A DNA stretch of 25,558 nt from a virus. Positions 1 through 8,290 of the stretch are shown in pieces; the stretch's first letter is position 1, and every line of letters begins with the position of its first letter. The position numbers were made by a program, and so were the translations under genes. The stretch spans positions 1 to 25,558 of IMG/VR virus record IMGVR_UViG_3300025102_000257; one strand, given 5' to 3'. The notes beneath the pieces were generated by a model. The model was not told the DNA's origin, ran no database searches, and was given only the letters and a program-made list of their open reading frames with translations.

Positions 1-187
1 TAGCCATCTTACGTACCATACCACCTTTAGCCATAGTCTGTGCAGCTTTTACAAAGCCATCCATACGTGCCTTACGTGCTGGGTCTTGTTCAATAAAGTC
101 TTGAAACTGTCCCATGTTACCAGAGTAGCCCATTGACTGTGCAATCTTATTCATTGCTTCCGGTTTAAATGCTTTAAAGACTGCCAT
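1..187 (-). CDS. Start of a phage structural-region gene (truncated by window edge)
   Basis: An open frame starts with ATG at 187 and runs off the left edge, giving 62 residues. It begins MAVFKAFKPEAMNKIAQSMG and contains an MAKGGMVRKMA segment at about residues 52-62. I recognise this kind of N-terminus from large uncharacterised genes next to tail genes in marine phages, but I cannot assign a function. The KGGMV element matches the Lys/Gly-rich motif seen in several other proteins of this window. It lies 1 bp after the stop of the small membrane protein gene and should belong to the same leftward transcript. The coding call is fairly firm because the frame stays open and the composition matches its neighbours. 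Confidence 0.75.
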   Translation of the reverse strand, partial: MAVFKAFKPEAMNKIAQSMGYSGNMGQFQDFIEQDPARKARMDGFVKAAQTMAKGGMVRKMA

Positions 188-188
188 A

Positions 189-389
189 TTAAATAATTCC
201 CATAAATACTATAACTACCGTAGTCATTACCATTAGTGTACTACCCATTAACATTGCTTCCAAACGCCACATACGTTTGTCAAGACTTTCTAACTTACCA
301 TGTACCATTTCATAACGCACCGCGCACTCTTTTTCGTGTGCCTCAAGTTCCATCTGTGTTTTCATTGCGGGTTCCATTGTCATTTTCAT
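189..389 (-). CDS. Small coiled-coil protein with C-terminal membrane anchor
   Basis: This 66-residue protein has a charged helical N-terminal half (HEKECAVRYEMVHGKLESLD, about residues 18-37) with heptad-like spacing. A single hydrophobic segment at about residues 46-66 ends the chain. The layout (HEKEC, a short coiled coil, then one transmembrane helix) resembles small XhlA/hemolysin-like or accessory holin proteins of phages, but the match is by pattern only. The start at 389 has an AGG about five bases upstream. It sits between the 2OG-Fe(II) oxygenase gene and the truncated gene at the left edge. It could help lysis or simply be a membrane-anchored virion accessory protein. Confidence 0.7.
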   Translation of the reverse strand: MKMTMEPAMKTQMELEAHEKECAVRYEMVHGKLESLDKRMWRLEAMLMGSTLMVMTTVVIVFMGII

Positions 390-400
390 TTAACCTAAAG

Positions 401-949
401 TTATCTCCATCTAGGACCTTCAAACCATGCAACTAAAGATTTTCTTACTCCCTTAGTAACTGGTGTGACTTTATGTAAAAGATAGCTAGGAAATATTAAT
501 ATAGTTCCTTTAGCCTTTGATTGGGTTGACGGATTTTCTACTTCAGAGAAAGAAAAGTCACCACCCTCGTATTCATCTGGACTAGAAAGCTGTACCGTTA
601 CTGATAACTTTCTATCAAATGCTTTGTCTGATTCCCAGTTTATATCATGATGTAATCCGTAGTGACCTTTTTCGGAAGCATGATACTCTGTATATTGCAC
701 ATCAGCTACTTTACAGACATCTACATTAAAAGCATTTCTATTAGCTTGTTGTACATAGTACCAAAGTGTATCTAAAACAAAGTTATTGCCTGTTAGCCAT
801 TTAATGTTAGAACGGCGAATATCTGGTATATTCTGTGACCCAGCAAAAACACTGGCTTTTTGTTGACTTACAGATTCCGCTTGATTTTCTATTTCTTTAA
901 TATTTTCATTGGAGATTCCGGCACTCCACATCTGCCATGTATTTCTCAT
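401..949 (-). CDS. 2OG-Fe(II) oxygenase, PKHD/prolyl-hydroxylase type
   Basis: The 182-residue protein carries the full iron and cosubstrate signature of the 2-oxoglutarate/Fe(II) oxygenase superfamily: H100-x-D102 (in GLHHDINW), H159 (in LLHKV), and R169 ten residues later (GVRKSL) to bind 2-oxoglutarate. An EGGDFSF segment (129-135) and the FPSYLLH strand are typical of PKHD-type hydroxylases related to prolyl 4-hydroxylase. The family hydroxylates proline or other side chains using O2 and 2-oxoglutarate. The gene lies two genes downstream of a fibre with a long collagen-like Gly-Pro-X tract, which suggests that tract as a possible substrate; this is inference. The start at 949 has AAGGT at usable spacing. 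Length is normal for phage members of this family. Confidence 0.88.
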   Translation of the reverse strand: MRNTWQMWSAGISNENIKEIENQAESVSQQKASVFAGSQNIPDIRRSNIKWLTGNNFVLDTLWYYVQQANRNAFNVDVCKVADVQYTEYHASEKGHYGLHHDINWESDKAFDRKLSVTVQLSSPDEYEGGDFSFSEVENPSTQSKAKGTILIFPSYLLHKVTPVTKGVRKSLVAWFEGPRWR

Positions 950-972
950 TTTACATTACCTTTGGTAAATAC

Positions 973-1407
973 CTATAGGGTAGGCCAAGTAACTCCTGCC
1001 CAGATATACTTACCATTTTCTGCGTCCCAAGTCAAGTAACAATTTGGATAATCCGCAGGTAAATCACGTAATGCTTTTCTATATGCTAATTGCTCAGAAG
1101 TTGATGTGCGGTCAGGTAATACCATCCAATCAGAATCTACGAGTAATGCGTCACGTTCTTTTCTAAGTTGTGCCATTGCATCTGAACCAGTAATATTTGC
1201 TGGTGGTGTATAATCACCAATAGTACCAAACTCACCAGCCACTGCTTTATTATAAATCTCTACGCCATATGACATGCTATCCAATGGGTTAGCTGAAAAA
1301 GGAACATATTCCTCATCTATGTGACTAAAGTTGACTTCAATATCAATGAAATTTTTAGCAGGGTTTCCCCACTTTGGATTTCTTGCATTTGTATATGTAA
1401 TATTCAT
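973..1407 (-). CDS. Tail fibre assembly chaperone-like protein
   Basis: I chose the ATG at 1407, giving 144 residues. It is preceded by GAGGG at good spacing and overlaps the fibre stop codon as TAATG; the longer frame upstream has no better signal. The segment at about residues 80-120 (LRKERDALLVDSDWMVLPD, then YRKALRDLPADYP) matches the pattern of phage tail assembly chaperones: arginine-rich helix, SDWxxLPD, then YRxxLRDLP. Proteins of this type help fold or attach the fibre encoded next to them. Translational coupling to the collagen-like fibre gene fits that role. The N-terminal half is not recognisable by eye. Confidence 0.8.
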   Translation of the reverse strand: MNITYTNARNPKWGNPAKNFIDIEVNFSHIDEEYVPFSANPLDSMSYGVEIYNKAVAGEFGTIGDYTPPANITGSDAMAQLRKERDALLVDSDWMVLPDRTSTSEQLAYRKALRDLPADYPNCYLTWDAENGKYIWAGVTWPTL

Positions 1408-3746
1408 TAGCTTACCCTCTGCCAGCATGTAATTTCATCTGATTTACCACCTGATTGAGACATGCCGTGACATCGCCAAGTGCCAGTGTTTATATGCTGT
1501 TGATAACCACCATCCACATTAGTATAGTAAAGAGATGACCCTGCTCTATTAGTTCCTGCGGAAGTAGTAGTATTATTAATCCATCCCAAAACAGTTGAAC
1601 CAACAGCACTTACTGAGCTTGGATTTGGGCCTTCAGGACCAGTTGGTCCCGTAGGTCCTGTTCCACCTGTAGGTCCAGTTGGTCCCGTAGGCCCGGCTGG
1701 TCCGGCTGGTCCGGCAGGTCCGGCACTTCCTGTTGGTCCCGTTGGGCCTGTACCGCCATCACTACCATCGCTACCATCGTCACCAGCAGGTCCCGTAGGT
1801 CCCGTAGGTCCAGCAGGGCCAGTAGAACCCGCAGGGCCAGTAGAACCAGCAGGTCCAGTAGGACCAGTAGGACCAGTAGGACCCGTTGGTCCTGCTAGTG
1901 AAGCATTGGCTATAGTTTGCTTTTCCCATCTGCTTGCAGTCACATCATATACAGCTATTAGGTCACTAGAAGCAGCATCTGTATCTGTAGGAAACGCAGT
2001 AAGAGTGTTACCAATAAATGCATCTAGTGCAGTGCCATCTACTGTAATAGCGTCAGCTTCAAGAGTGCCATCAAAGTCTCCATCTACTGCATCTATGTTA
2101 CCTTTAAATATTGTTGCTGTTACTGTTCCCGTACTTGGGTTGTATGCCAAGTTACCATCCATCTCCAAGCCAACATTTCCTGTGCTTGACGTAGCCCCTT
2201 CTACAAAAGTAATAAGATTTTCTTCATTTGTACTTTCATTATCAGTGACTAGAACGTGGGCAGAATTTGTTGCATCTGTAACTGTTGTTCCTGCAATAAC
2301 TGTGGCTAATGCCGTACCGCCAACAGTAATAGCATCTGCCTCTAAAGTACCATCAAAGTCTCCGTCTACTGCATCTATATTACCCTTGAATACTGTAGCA
2401 CTAACTGTTCCTGTACTTGGATTATAACTGAAATTACCATCCATCTCTAGTCCGACATTACCTGTGCTAGAAGTTGCATCCTCCACAAAAGCAATAAGGT
2501 TTTCTTCGTCAGTGCTTTCATTATCGGTTACTAAGACGTGAGCAGAGTTAGTTGCGTTAGTAACTGTTACTCCTGCAATTACTGTATTGAGTGCTGTACC
2601 ACCTACTGTAATCGCGTCTGCTTCTAGGGTTCCGTCAATGTCTGCGTCACCTGATACGTCAAGCGAACCCGCGTCCAACTCACCTGTTAAGGTGATGTTA
2701 CGGAAGCTGGCTACATCTTTGTTGGCATCTGCTGTAACTACTTTACTAGCAACCACCGTTCCTACAGAAGCACCCGTATCACTATAGTTAAGTTCAGCGG
2801 CTGTAGCTGTAACGTTTGTACCACCTATGTCTAGTGTAGTCATAGAAACTTCACCAGCTACGGTCAGTAATCCACTAGCGACAGTCATCAAGTCTGTATC
2901 GTCTGTGTGACCAATTGTTGTGCCGTTGATAATAACATCGTCAATATCAAGAGAGCCACCGGAGATTAAACCTGTAGTCGTAATCGTAGATGAGCCAGTA
3001 TCAATAGTACCAAACCCAGATGTAATAGAACCTGAATTAAGTGCGCCAACTGTTGTAGCGGCGGTAGTTACGAGATTTGGCATTGCCGTAATTTCGTCAT
3101 CAAAATAGGCAGCTAAGTCTGTGACCGCCACCTGTTTCATAGTTCCAGCATCGTTGAATACAACACGGTCTGCATCAGCTACAGTTGTAGAACTAGCAGT
3201 TGTGTCTCCATCTAGGATATTTAATTCTGTCGTGGTAATTGTTGCGCCATCTAGTATTTCTAGTTCAGCCTCAGAAATATCAGCACCACCTATTGTCAGT
3301 GTACCTGAAATATCTACATTACCATTCATGTCAATAGTAGTAGCAGCGATCTGTATTTCTGTATCGGCTATAAGGTCAAGCTGACCGTCTGCACTTGAGT
3401 GAATGTATATAGCTGTATCACGAAACTGTAGTTTTTCTGTACTAGCTATAAGTATATCATCTGAAAACTCAAAGTAGTCTTCATCTTCCATCCACTTGAG
3501 TACACCATCATTTGATTCACCATCAAAAGTAATAGTTAAATCTGTCCCTGAAGTACCATCACCAAAGGTAAGCGTCTGCCCTAATAGCTTAGTAATAGCA
3601 CCACCTTCATTGGCAGTGCCATCATGTGTGTGTCCTGTACTGGCTTGAAATGCAGCTAACAACTGGTCAAATTCGTTGTTAGTATCTGCGGCTTGAATTA
3701 CGTCACCGTCAGTATAGGATGACTGTCTTGTATATGTAGCACCCAT
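1407..3746 (-). CDS. Tail fibre with tandem repeats and collagen-like tract
   Basis: This 779-residue protein starts [20 protein letters not shown] followed by a HTHDGT box (39-44), an N-terminus I recognise from marine phage tail fibres that attach to the tail. The middle is Thr/Asp/Gly-rich beta-type sequence. It includes a 94-residue tandem repeat at 371-464 and 465-558, with a partial third copy at 559-574. Residues 619-707 form a collagen-like Gly-X-Y tract, mostly GPT and GPA, broken by an acidic [11 protein letters not shown] stretch. The C-terminal 70 residues (WINNTTTS... GTWRCHG... CWQRVS) look like a receptor-binding tip domain. Its stop overlaps the chaperone-like gene. It probably binds the host surface; the receptor is unknown. 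Confidence 0.9.
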   Translation of the reverse strand: MGATYTRQSSYTDGDVIQAADTNNEFDQLLAAFQASTGHTHDGTANEGGAITKLLGQTLTFGDGTSGTDLTITFDGESNDGVLKWMEDEDYFEFSDDILIASTEKLQFRDTAIYIHSSADGQLDLIADTEIQIAATTIDMNGNVDISGTLTIGGADISEAELEILDGATITTTELNILDGDTTASSTTVADADRVVFNDAGTMKQVAVTDLAAYFDDEITAMPNLVTTAATTVGALNSGSITSGFGTIDTGSSTITTTGLISGGSLDIDDVIINGTTIGHTDDTDLMTVASGLLTVAGEVSMTTLDIGGTNVTATAAELNYSDTGASVGTVVASKVVTADANKDVASFRNITLTGELDAGSLDVSGDADIDGTLEADAITVGGTALNTVIAGVTVTNATNSAHVLVTDNESTDEENLIAFVEDATSSTGNVGLEMDGNFSYNPSTGTVSATVFKGNIDAVDGDFDGTLEADAITVGGTALATVIAGTTVTDATNSAHVLVTDNESTNEENLITFVEGATSSTGNVGLEMDGNLAYNPSTGTVTATIFKGNIDAVDGDFDGTLEADAITVDGTALDAFIGNTLTAFPTDTDAASSDLIAVYDVTASRWEKQTIANASLAGPTGPTGPTGPTGPAGSTGPAGSTGPAGPTGPTGPAGDDGSDGSDGGTGPTGPTGSAGPAGPAGPAGPTGPTGPTGGTGPTGPTGPEGPNPSSVSAVGSTVLGWINNTTTSAGTNRAGSSLYYTNVDGGYQQHINTGTWRCHGMSQSGGKSDEITCWQRVS
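1626..1892 (-). repeat. Collagen-like Gly-X-Y coding tract
   Basis: About 30 Gly-X-Y triplets at residues 619-707 of the fibre. Proline is almost always in X, with Thr, Ala or Ser in Y, interrupted by an acidic Asp/Ser/Gly stretch. Such tracts form a trimeric collagen helix in known phage and Bacillus exosporium fibres. The DNA shows many short GGTCC-type repeats, which are a by-product of the triplet code. Confidence 0.92.
2025..2636 (-). repeat. 94-residue tandem repeat inside the tail fibre gene
   Basis: Two full 282-bp units (2636-2355 and 2354-2073) and a 48-bp partial copy (2072-2025) encode [16 protein letters not shown]-type units at residues 371, 465 and 559. The first two protein copies are nearly identical except for scattered changes such as NTVIAGV/ATVIAGT and NFSYN/NLAYN, while the DNA differs more at synonymous positions. 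That pattern suggests an older duplication kept under protein-level selection. Unit number could change fibre length by recombination. Confidence 0.85.
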
Positions 3747-5501
3747 TTAGCGTCTTTCTCCTAACTGATACTCTAATTGAAAACCTTTAAGTGAGTATGC
3801 GGCAGTAGTGCCACCATCATTGACACGTAAAGCTACAGCAAATCCTGAACCTTCTACTGGCTGTCTTACTAAAGGTTGTGATGGGCCACCGTATGTTGGT
3901 GTCCCATAAGTTGATGTTCCATAAATACCTGCAATATTTGTAGAGTCTAATGCATAGGCAGCTGGTCTAGCTGAATCTGATGACTCATAGTCATAACGTA
4001 CAAATAAGTCAGCATCAATTGTTGACTCCGGTTTATAGTTTACAATAACTCTTTGCATATGTTTGCGAATGCCCGGATCATTCATAGTCAAGTCTGGACT
4101 TCTATATCGCCCATTAATTGCTTCACCGTTAAAAGTAGTGCCTTGTTCTTGCCGATAAATAAAACCATCAAATCCGCCGTGTAATACAAGAACATCTCCT
4201 GTAGTAACAAATGTGTCTGTACTAGATGGTTTTATACCTTTGGTAGTTGAAAACTCATATCCTGATTGACCACTACTTTGTGATTTAAGTACACAAATAA
4301 TACCTTCTGTTCTATTTTCTGCGCTGTCTTCTTTAGAAAAGAATAATCGGTATTGTGTTTTATTTGGTATAACTAGAGACTCAAAATTAGAAGAATTATC
4401 TATATTATCATCAAAGATAGATTGAACATTAGCACTTATAGTACCCAGTTCCACATCACCAATTTTGGCTGTACCTGCTACCGTACGCAATCCATCTGGA
4501 CCAAGAAAAATTAGATCACCCGCAAATTCTTGTATAGTATTACCATTGATGCATCCAATGTCGCGTGTAACAGGGGCTACAGTAAAATCACTAGAAGAAC
4601 TACCCGTTACTTTAAATATTCTGTTTTCACAAAAAATAAATAGACTTTCACGGAAAACTTTAAGGCCAACAATTGTATCATCAACTTTAATACTACCTGC
4701 GCCACTGCCACTGTTAAATGCATCTTCGTCAAAAGGCTGACTAAATACTACTTCTTGTGGAGTGCTTGACATACCAGCGTAGAACATGTGTTCTCTATAT
4801 GCTACTACTAGACTTGCACCCTCTACAGAAGACTCTGTAACATCGGTTGCTGCCAAAGAGGTATTGAATACTGTGGGATCATTAGCCCCATCTACTATAA
4901 TAAGTTTATCATTGCCATCAAAGTTGAAGCGTTCAAAAGAATATTTGGTAGCACTTGTACGGCCTGTGTCTCTTGATGTCCACGACTCTGATACAGGTGT
5001 AAGACTTGTATTACCACTTTGTGTATGTGCTGCAGCTGTAGTGCTATTAGCCGCCCGTGTAACACCCGTAAATGTTGTGGCAGTTACACCAGTATAGGTA
5101 AACTGTTCATCATTTATTTGCAACGTTCCACTAGAACTAAAACCTGTAGTAGATTCTACAGTAATAGTGCCTGAACCTGTCATGCTAGTATCGGCAGCAA
5201 TTGCGCTAGTACTATCTGTACCTAATATAGTAGATGCACTAGACCAAATTTTTGTACCACGAGCTGCTACTACTTTGTTATCAAAGTTAGTAACCATCAG
5301 AACTTGTTCACTACTAGAAGAAGTATATGGCACTACTTGACGAATATGCTTTTGAAACCCAAGTATGCGTTTATAGCCACCTTCAATATCCGGCTCAAAG
5401 TTTTCTAACTGTAATGCCTGTCCCGGTTGCATAATAAAAGTAGAACGATTAGCTACTAATCCACCTTCACAAACAAAGGGCAAAGTTCCTGTCTCAGCCA
5501 T
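3747..5501 (-). CDS. Tail nozzle/tubular-type structural protein
   Basis: The 584-residue protein begins MAETGTLPFVCEGGLVANRS and contains LENFEPDIEGGYKRILGFQK at about 32-51, a pattern I associate with T7 gp12-like nozzle or stabilisation proteins of marine podoviruses. The rest is beta-rich, with WxSRDTGRTSATKYSFERFN and VGLKVFRESLFIFCENRIFK blocks like a propeller. A separate beta insert (about 105-165, LQINDEQFTYTGV... GVTRAANST... AAHT) also occurs in the upstream tail gene. The start at 5501 overlaps the preceding stop as TAATG, so the two tail genes are translationally coupled. The general virion assignment is good; the exact gp12 equivalence is inferred from order and style. Confidence 0.8.
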   Translation of the reverse strand: MAETGTLPFVCEGGLVANRSTFIMQPGQALQLENFEPDIEGGYKRILGFQKHIRQVVPYTSSSSEQVLMVTNFDNKVVAARGTKIWSSASTILGTDSTSAIAADTSMTGSGTITVESTTGFSSSGTLQINDEQFTYTGVTATTFTGVTRAANSTTAAAHTQSGNTSLTPVSESWTSRDTGRTSATKYSFERFNFDGNDKLIIVDGANDPTVFNTSLAATDVTESSVEGASLVVAYREHMFYAGMSSTPQEVVFSQPFDEDAFNSGSGAGSIKVDDTIVGLKVFRESLFIFCENRIFKVTGSSSSDFTVAPVTRDIGCINGNTIQEFAGDLIFLGPDGLRTVAGTAKIGDVELGTISANVQSIFDDNIDNSSNFESLVIPNKTQYRLFFSKEDSAENRTEGIICVLKSQSSGQSGYEFSTTKGIKPSSTDTFVTTGDVLVLHGGFDGFIYRQEQGTTFNGEAINGRYRSPDLTMNDPGIRKHMQRVIVNYKPESTIDADLFVRYDYESSDSARPAAYALDSTNIAGIYGTSTYGTPTYGGPSQPLVRQPVEGSGFAVALRVNDGGTTAAYSLKGFQLEYQLGERR

Positions 5502-6439
5502 TATTCAGCCCTTACGTTACTAGAACCCCTAGAGTTACCTGTGTATGGTATATACGTAGAACGGACATACTCAAATTTATTAACAAGAAGGGTTTGCATG
5601 TTTTTAATTCCTTGCTCAAATCTAGCAAAGTTAATGCCGTATTGTTGTGCCTCACCTCTATATTGATACACATATGCTGTTGCACCATCTACAATAACAG
5701 GGGAAAATCTATCTGGGACTGATGTTGTGCTGTCGTGCGCAGCTAAGTCTGTAGGAAAAGTAAAGTAATCATATTTTAATGTATACTCTTTTTCAGGAAA
5801 GGGATATAAAAGATAGTTATTATCTAAGGTTCTAACCACATAGGTAGGTGCAGAACCCCCTTCAAATTGTGCAACTTGTACGCCACTTGCGTGTGTTGTT
5901 GCTGTAGTTCCCTCTGCACCACGAGTACATCCTGTTATTGTTGTGGAGGAACCGATACCCGTGTACGTAATAACTTCACTACCTACATATACTTTACCTG
6001 TTGCATCAAAGCCTGTGGTACTTGTAACAGTAAGTGTTGTAACTGAATCTGTATGAGATTGACTAAGCGTTGTCGTAGTAATTTCATCTTCTTGCGTGAT
6101 GTAAGCATTAAGGTATTCATTGTAATCTAACTTACGCAGTCTACCACCAACAATAGCAAGGTCTGTATCTTTAACTATTCTAAATGTATTATAATCAATT
6201 GTTTTAGCAGTAGCAGGAATACTGTACCGGACACTACCCGGAACTACTGTTTCTGTATTTGTAGCGTGATTAAATGGGTAGTTAAACTCACGCTGGTTAA
6301 TATATCTAATAGCTTCATTAACAGCGTTTTTAGCTTGCGTTTGAATGCCACGAGATGATGCAAAGTTAGCAGAAGTTAACTCAACTTCATTTAGTTTAGC
6401 CAACACTTTATTTGTTAATGTGAGAAATGTTTCAGCCAT
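5501..6439 (-). CDS. Tail tubular protein A-like / head-tail connector protein
   Basis: This 312-residue protein has an N-terminal helical part (LTNKVLAKLNEVELTSANFA, then AVNEAIRYINQREFNYPFNH) typical of T7 gp11-like tail tubular proteins, followed by beta strands. The length exceeds the classical T7 protein because residues about 121-190 form an inserted beta module (VYVGSEVITYTGI... GCTRGAEGTTATTHASGV). A near relative of this module occurs in the next tail gene. The start at 6439 has AAGGGA upstream. It follows a probable terminator hairpin after the capsid pair, so its expression may come mainly from read-through. Confidence 0.82.
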   Translation of the reverse strand: MAETFLTLTNKVLAKLNEVELTSANFASSRGIQTQAKNAVNEAIRYINQREFNYPFNHATNTETVVPGSVRYSIPATAKTIDYNTFRIVKDTDLAIVGGRLRKLDYNEYLNAYITQEDEITTTTLSQSHTDSVTTLTVTSTTGFDATGKVYVGSEVITYTGIGSSTTITGCTRGAEGTTATTHASGVQVAQFEGGSAPTYVVRTLDNNYLLYPFPEKEYTLKYDYFTFPTDLAAHDSTTSVPDRFSPVIVDGATAYVYQYRGEAQQYGINFARFEQGIKNMQTLLVNKFEYVRSTYIPYTGNSRGSSNVRAE

Positions 6440-6458
6440 TATATTCCCTTAAACAGAA

Positions 6459-6488
6459 GTGAGGGGGCAAGTTTCCCTGCCCCGTCAC
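6459..6488 (-). terminator. Hairpin, probable leaky terminator after capsid genes
   Basis: Between the decoration-like gene and the tail genes is an inverted repeat with arms GTGA + GGGGCA and TGCCCC + TCAC, one central mismatch and an 8-base loop. Read on the minus strand it is followed by TTCTGTTT, a weak T tract. It would trim the capsid transcript started at 8263-8290 while letting some read-through reach the tail genes. Confidence 0.6.
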
Positions 6489-6495
6489 ATTGTAT

Positions 6496-6990
6496 TTACG
6501 CGAGTTGATCGCGGTCCACTTCTTGAGCAGTCATGTCGCCCGGATCGTCAACATCCAAACAGACAGCAAACATGCGGATTTTACCGCCTGTTGTTGTACC
6601 TGTCATTGCTTGAATTTCAACATCAATGGTATCAGAAGTGCCACCAATAAGAACAGGAGTTTGTCCTGCCTTAAAAGCGTAGTCACCTGCTGATGCACCA
6701 TCAAAATCAAACCCGTCAACAAAGTTGTCCAGATCACCTCCGGTAATACCAAAGTCAAAATCTGTGTCAGTTGAAGTACCTGTATGAGCAGATGTTACTT
6801 CAAAGCCAGCACACATGATGAGAGTATTAGCCGGAATAGTCAAACCCGGAATCACATCGTTAGCAGCGAGGGCTGTACCCTTATCGCTTGCCGCCGTTGC
6901 AAAGTTCAACTCTGCAGAAAGCAGGTATGGTTTACGTCCACGTGCGTCATTGCCTCGTGCTACGGAAGTAGTATTATCACCTAGAGCCAT
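6496..6990 (-). CDS. Probable capsid decoration or head structural protein
   Basis: The 164-residue protein is acidic and beta-rich (for example NTLIMCAGFEVTSAHTGTST, FDFGITGGDLDNFVDGFDFD) with almost no long helix. Small beta proteins immediately after the major capsid gene are commonly head decoration or head fibre proteins, and the N-terminal SVARGNDARGRKPY is basic as in capsid-binding tails. It shares the probable capsid promoter and lies between the capsid gene and a terminator-like hairpin, which suggests a need for high copy number. I do not recognise a named family, so the role rests on position and composition. Confidence 0.7.
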   Translation of the reverse strand: MALGDNTTSVARGNDARGRKPYLLSAELNFATAASDKGTALAANDVIPGLTIPANTLIMCAGFEVTSAHTGTSTDTDFDFGITGGDLDNFVDGFDFDGASAGDYAFKAGQTPVLIGGTSDTIDVEIQAMTGTTTGGKIRMFAVCLDVDDPGDMTAQEVDRDQLA

Positions 6991-7003
6991 AATTCAATCT
7001 CCC

Positions 7004-8062
7004 TTAAACCAAGCAGAAACGGGCGTTTACAAGAGCTTCAGGACGAAGAATCTTGCGGCCGTACAAATGCATACCACGAACAATGTCAGCAAAGCTGTCT
7101 GGATCACGGTATGTCTCAGTCTTGTTGATTTGCTCTGCAGTAGCAACAGCAGATGAATGTCCACCAACAATTACACCAAAGTTAGAACTATTCGTACCAC
7201 CTGTGGTAGCAGAACCTGTTCCAATTGAAGGAAGGTTGTTGGAAACATACACTTGGAAGCCGTGCAGATTATTAATCACAAGACCATTGCGAAGACCACC
7301 GCTTTCACCGAAGTCAGAGTTCAGAAGTTTTGAGTCTTCATCCTTCAGCACTTCCATGAATACTGGGTCTACAACAAGCCAGCGGCCCTGTGTATCAACA
7401 TTTTGCTGGTCTAGCTTGCGAGCCATACGAGCAATAATCATGGTTGGATTAGCGTTACCTGAACCCGGTACTGAAGAAGCACCCGGTAGGCGTGGCTGAA
7501 TGCCAATACCATTATTAGCAGAACCACCAAAGTCATTAGCGTCAACCTGCATTTCAGTTAGCAGTTCGTTAGTACCTGCAGTTGAAATAGCTTTTGAGCC
7601 GTTTACAGTAGTGTTAGCTGTGTCAGCAGCACCGTGAAGTGCAGACTGTTTGAATCCAGCCATGTAACCAAGAACATCTTGGTCAAACTGGTCAGCGAGG
7701 CGATACGCAGCACGATCACTTGCCAGTGATTGGAAGTTAACGTGTGAGTGTGCCTCTTCAATGTCATCAACCTTAAATGCAAAGTAGTTAGCTTTGTCAA
7801 TTGTTAGGCTGAAGTCTTCGTCATCAAGGTCTTGCGGAGTGATAGTAGTACCACGGGCGTAAGCCTTGACAGTGATTTCGGGTTCCTTAATAATCTTAAC
7901 GGAATCTCCCATCTGAGCAATCTCACCAAAGTAGTCATTGTTGGTGATTGCTTCAGCAACAGCACTCTTGCGGAAAGCAAGTTGCACCTGTTTGCTGTAA
8001 ATGATTGGAGAGAAGTTACCGTTAGGAAGATTACCATATCCCGATGCGGTAGTAAATGCCAT
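7004..8062 (-). CDS. Major capsid protein
   Basis: I chose the ATG at 8062 (352 residues, MAFTTASGYGNLPNGNFSPI) because AGGAG lies at ideal spacing upstream; the longer frame to 8089 includes that ribosome-binding site. The pattern fits HK97-fold coat proteins: an N-terminal arm, YSKQVQLAFRKSAVAEAITN, a beta-hinge (VKIIKEPEITVKAYARGTTI), FKVDDIEEAHS, then the spine helix (AAYRLADQFDQDVLGYMAGF), and a later WLVVDPVFMEVLKDEDSKLL block. Order scaffold, capsid, decoration supports the call. It has its own predicted promoter and a 190-base leader with an inverted repeat. An oxygenase-like gene has come to sit between scaffold and capsid. Confidence 0.92.
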   Translation of the reverse strand: MAFTTASGYGNLPNGNFSPIIYSKQVQLAFRKSAVAEAITNNDYFGEIAQMGDSVKIIKEPEITVKAYARGTTITPQDLDDEDFSLTIDKANYFAFKVDDIEEAHSHVNFQSLASDRAAYRLADQFDQDVLGYMAGFKQSALHGAADTANTTVNGSKAISTAGTNELLTEMQVDANDFGGSANNGIGIQPRLPGASSVPGSGNANPTMIIARMARKLDQQNVDTQGRWLVVDPVFMEVLKDEDSKLLNSDFGESGGLRNGLVINNLHGFQVYVSNNLPSIGTGSATTGGTNSSNFGVIVGGHSSAVATAEQINKTETYRDPDSFADIVRGMHLYGRKILRPEALVNARFCLV

Positions 8063-8279
8063 TTTAAATTCTCCTATTAGCATTTTCACAGATGCAAACT
8101 AACTAGACTATTCAGAGGCTGACCTACATGGGTGCGTATCTTAGTAAGGTGGCCGCCCTACTATTCAACGGGCCTTGCTTATCAGGTAATCCGTAAGACT
8201 TTGTTGTTTGCTGAATTGGTGTAAGCTGATAGCGAACCACACTTACACCTTTGTTACATATAGTTATACTAAAAAATAT
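8063..8279 (-). promoter_or_regulatory. Structured leader of the capsid gene
   Basis: This gap of about 217 bases holds no convincing gene. It contains the ribosome-binding site of the capsid gene (AGGAG) and the -10 box of the capsid promoter. A perfect 8-bp inverted repeat (GGTGTAAG at 8218-8225, CTTACACC at 8242-8249) would lie some 7 bases inside the predicted transcript. A weaker GCCC/GGGC pairing occurs near 8150-8174. The 5' hairpin could stabilise the capsid mRNA. Confidence 0.6.
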
Positions 8280-8290
8280 CTATATGTCAA
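8263..8290 (-). promoter_or_regulatory. Sigma-70 type promoter for the capsid gene
   Basis: On the minus strand TTGACA (8290-8285), a 16-base spacer and TATAAC (8268-8263) match the sigma-70 consensus at 11 of 12 positions. The -35 box lies in the last codons of the oxygenase-like gene. Predicted transcription starts near 8256, giving a leader of about 194 bases. The same two boxes recur at 24355-24383. Confidence 0.75.

Noticed and set aside
1626-1892. Short regular GGTCC-type repeats resembling a repeat array
   Set aside because: They encode Gly-Pro-X triplets in frame within the fibre gene; there are no unique spacers of constant length, so this is not a CRISPR array.
1906-2787. Plus-strand open frames opposite the tail fibre
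   Set aside because: They mirror the repeat units of the minus-strand fibre gene, have repetitive Ser/Val/Pro composition and lack ribosome-binding sites.
7053-7499. Plus-strand 148-codon open frame opposite the capsid gene
   Set aside because: It is antisense to conserved capsid sequence, with no start signal and unnatural Pro/Arg/Ser-rich composition.
8130-8250. Possible tRNA-like fold in the capsid leader
   Set aside because: There is an inverted repeat but no acceptor/T-arm arrangement, anticodon arm or CCA end in the right places.
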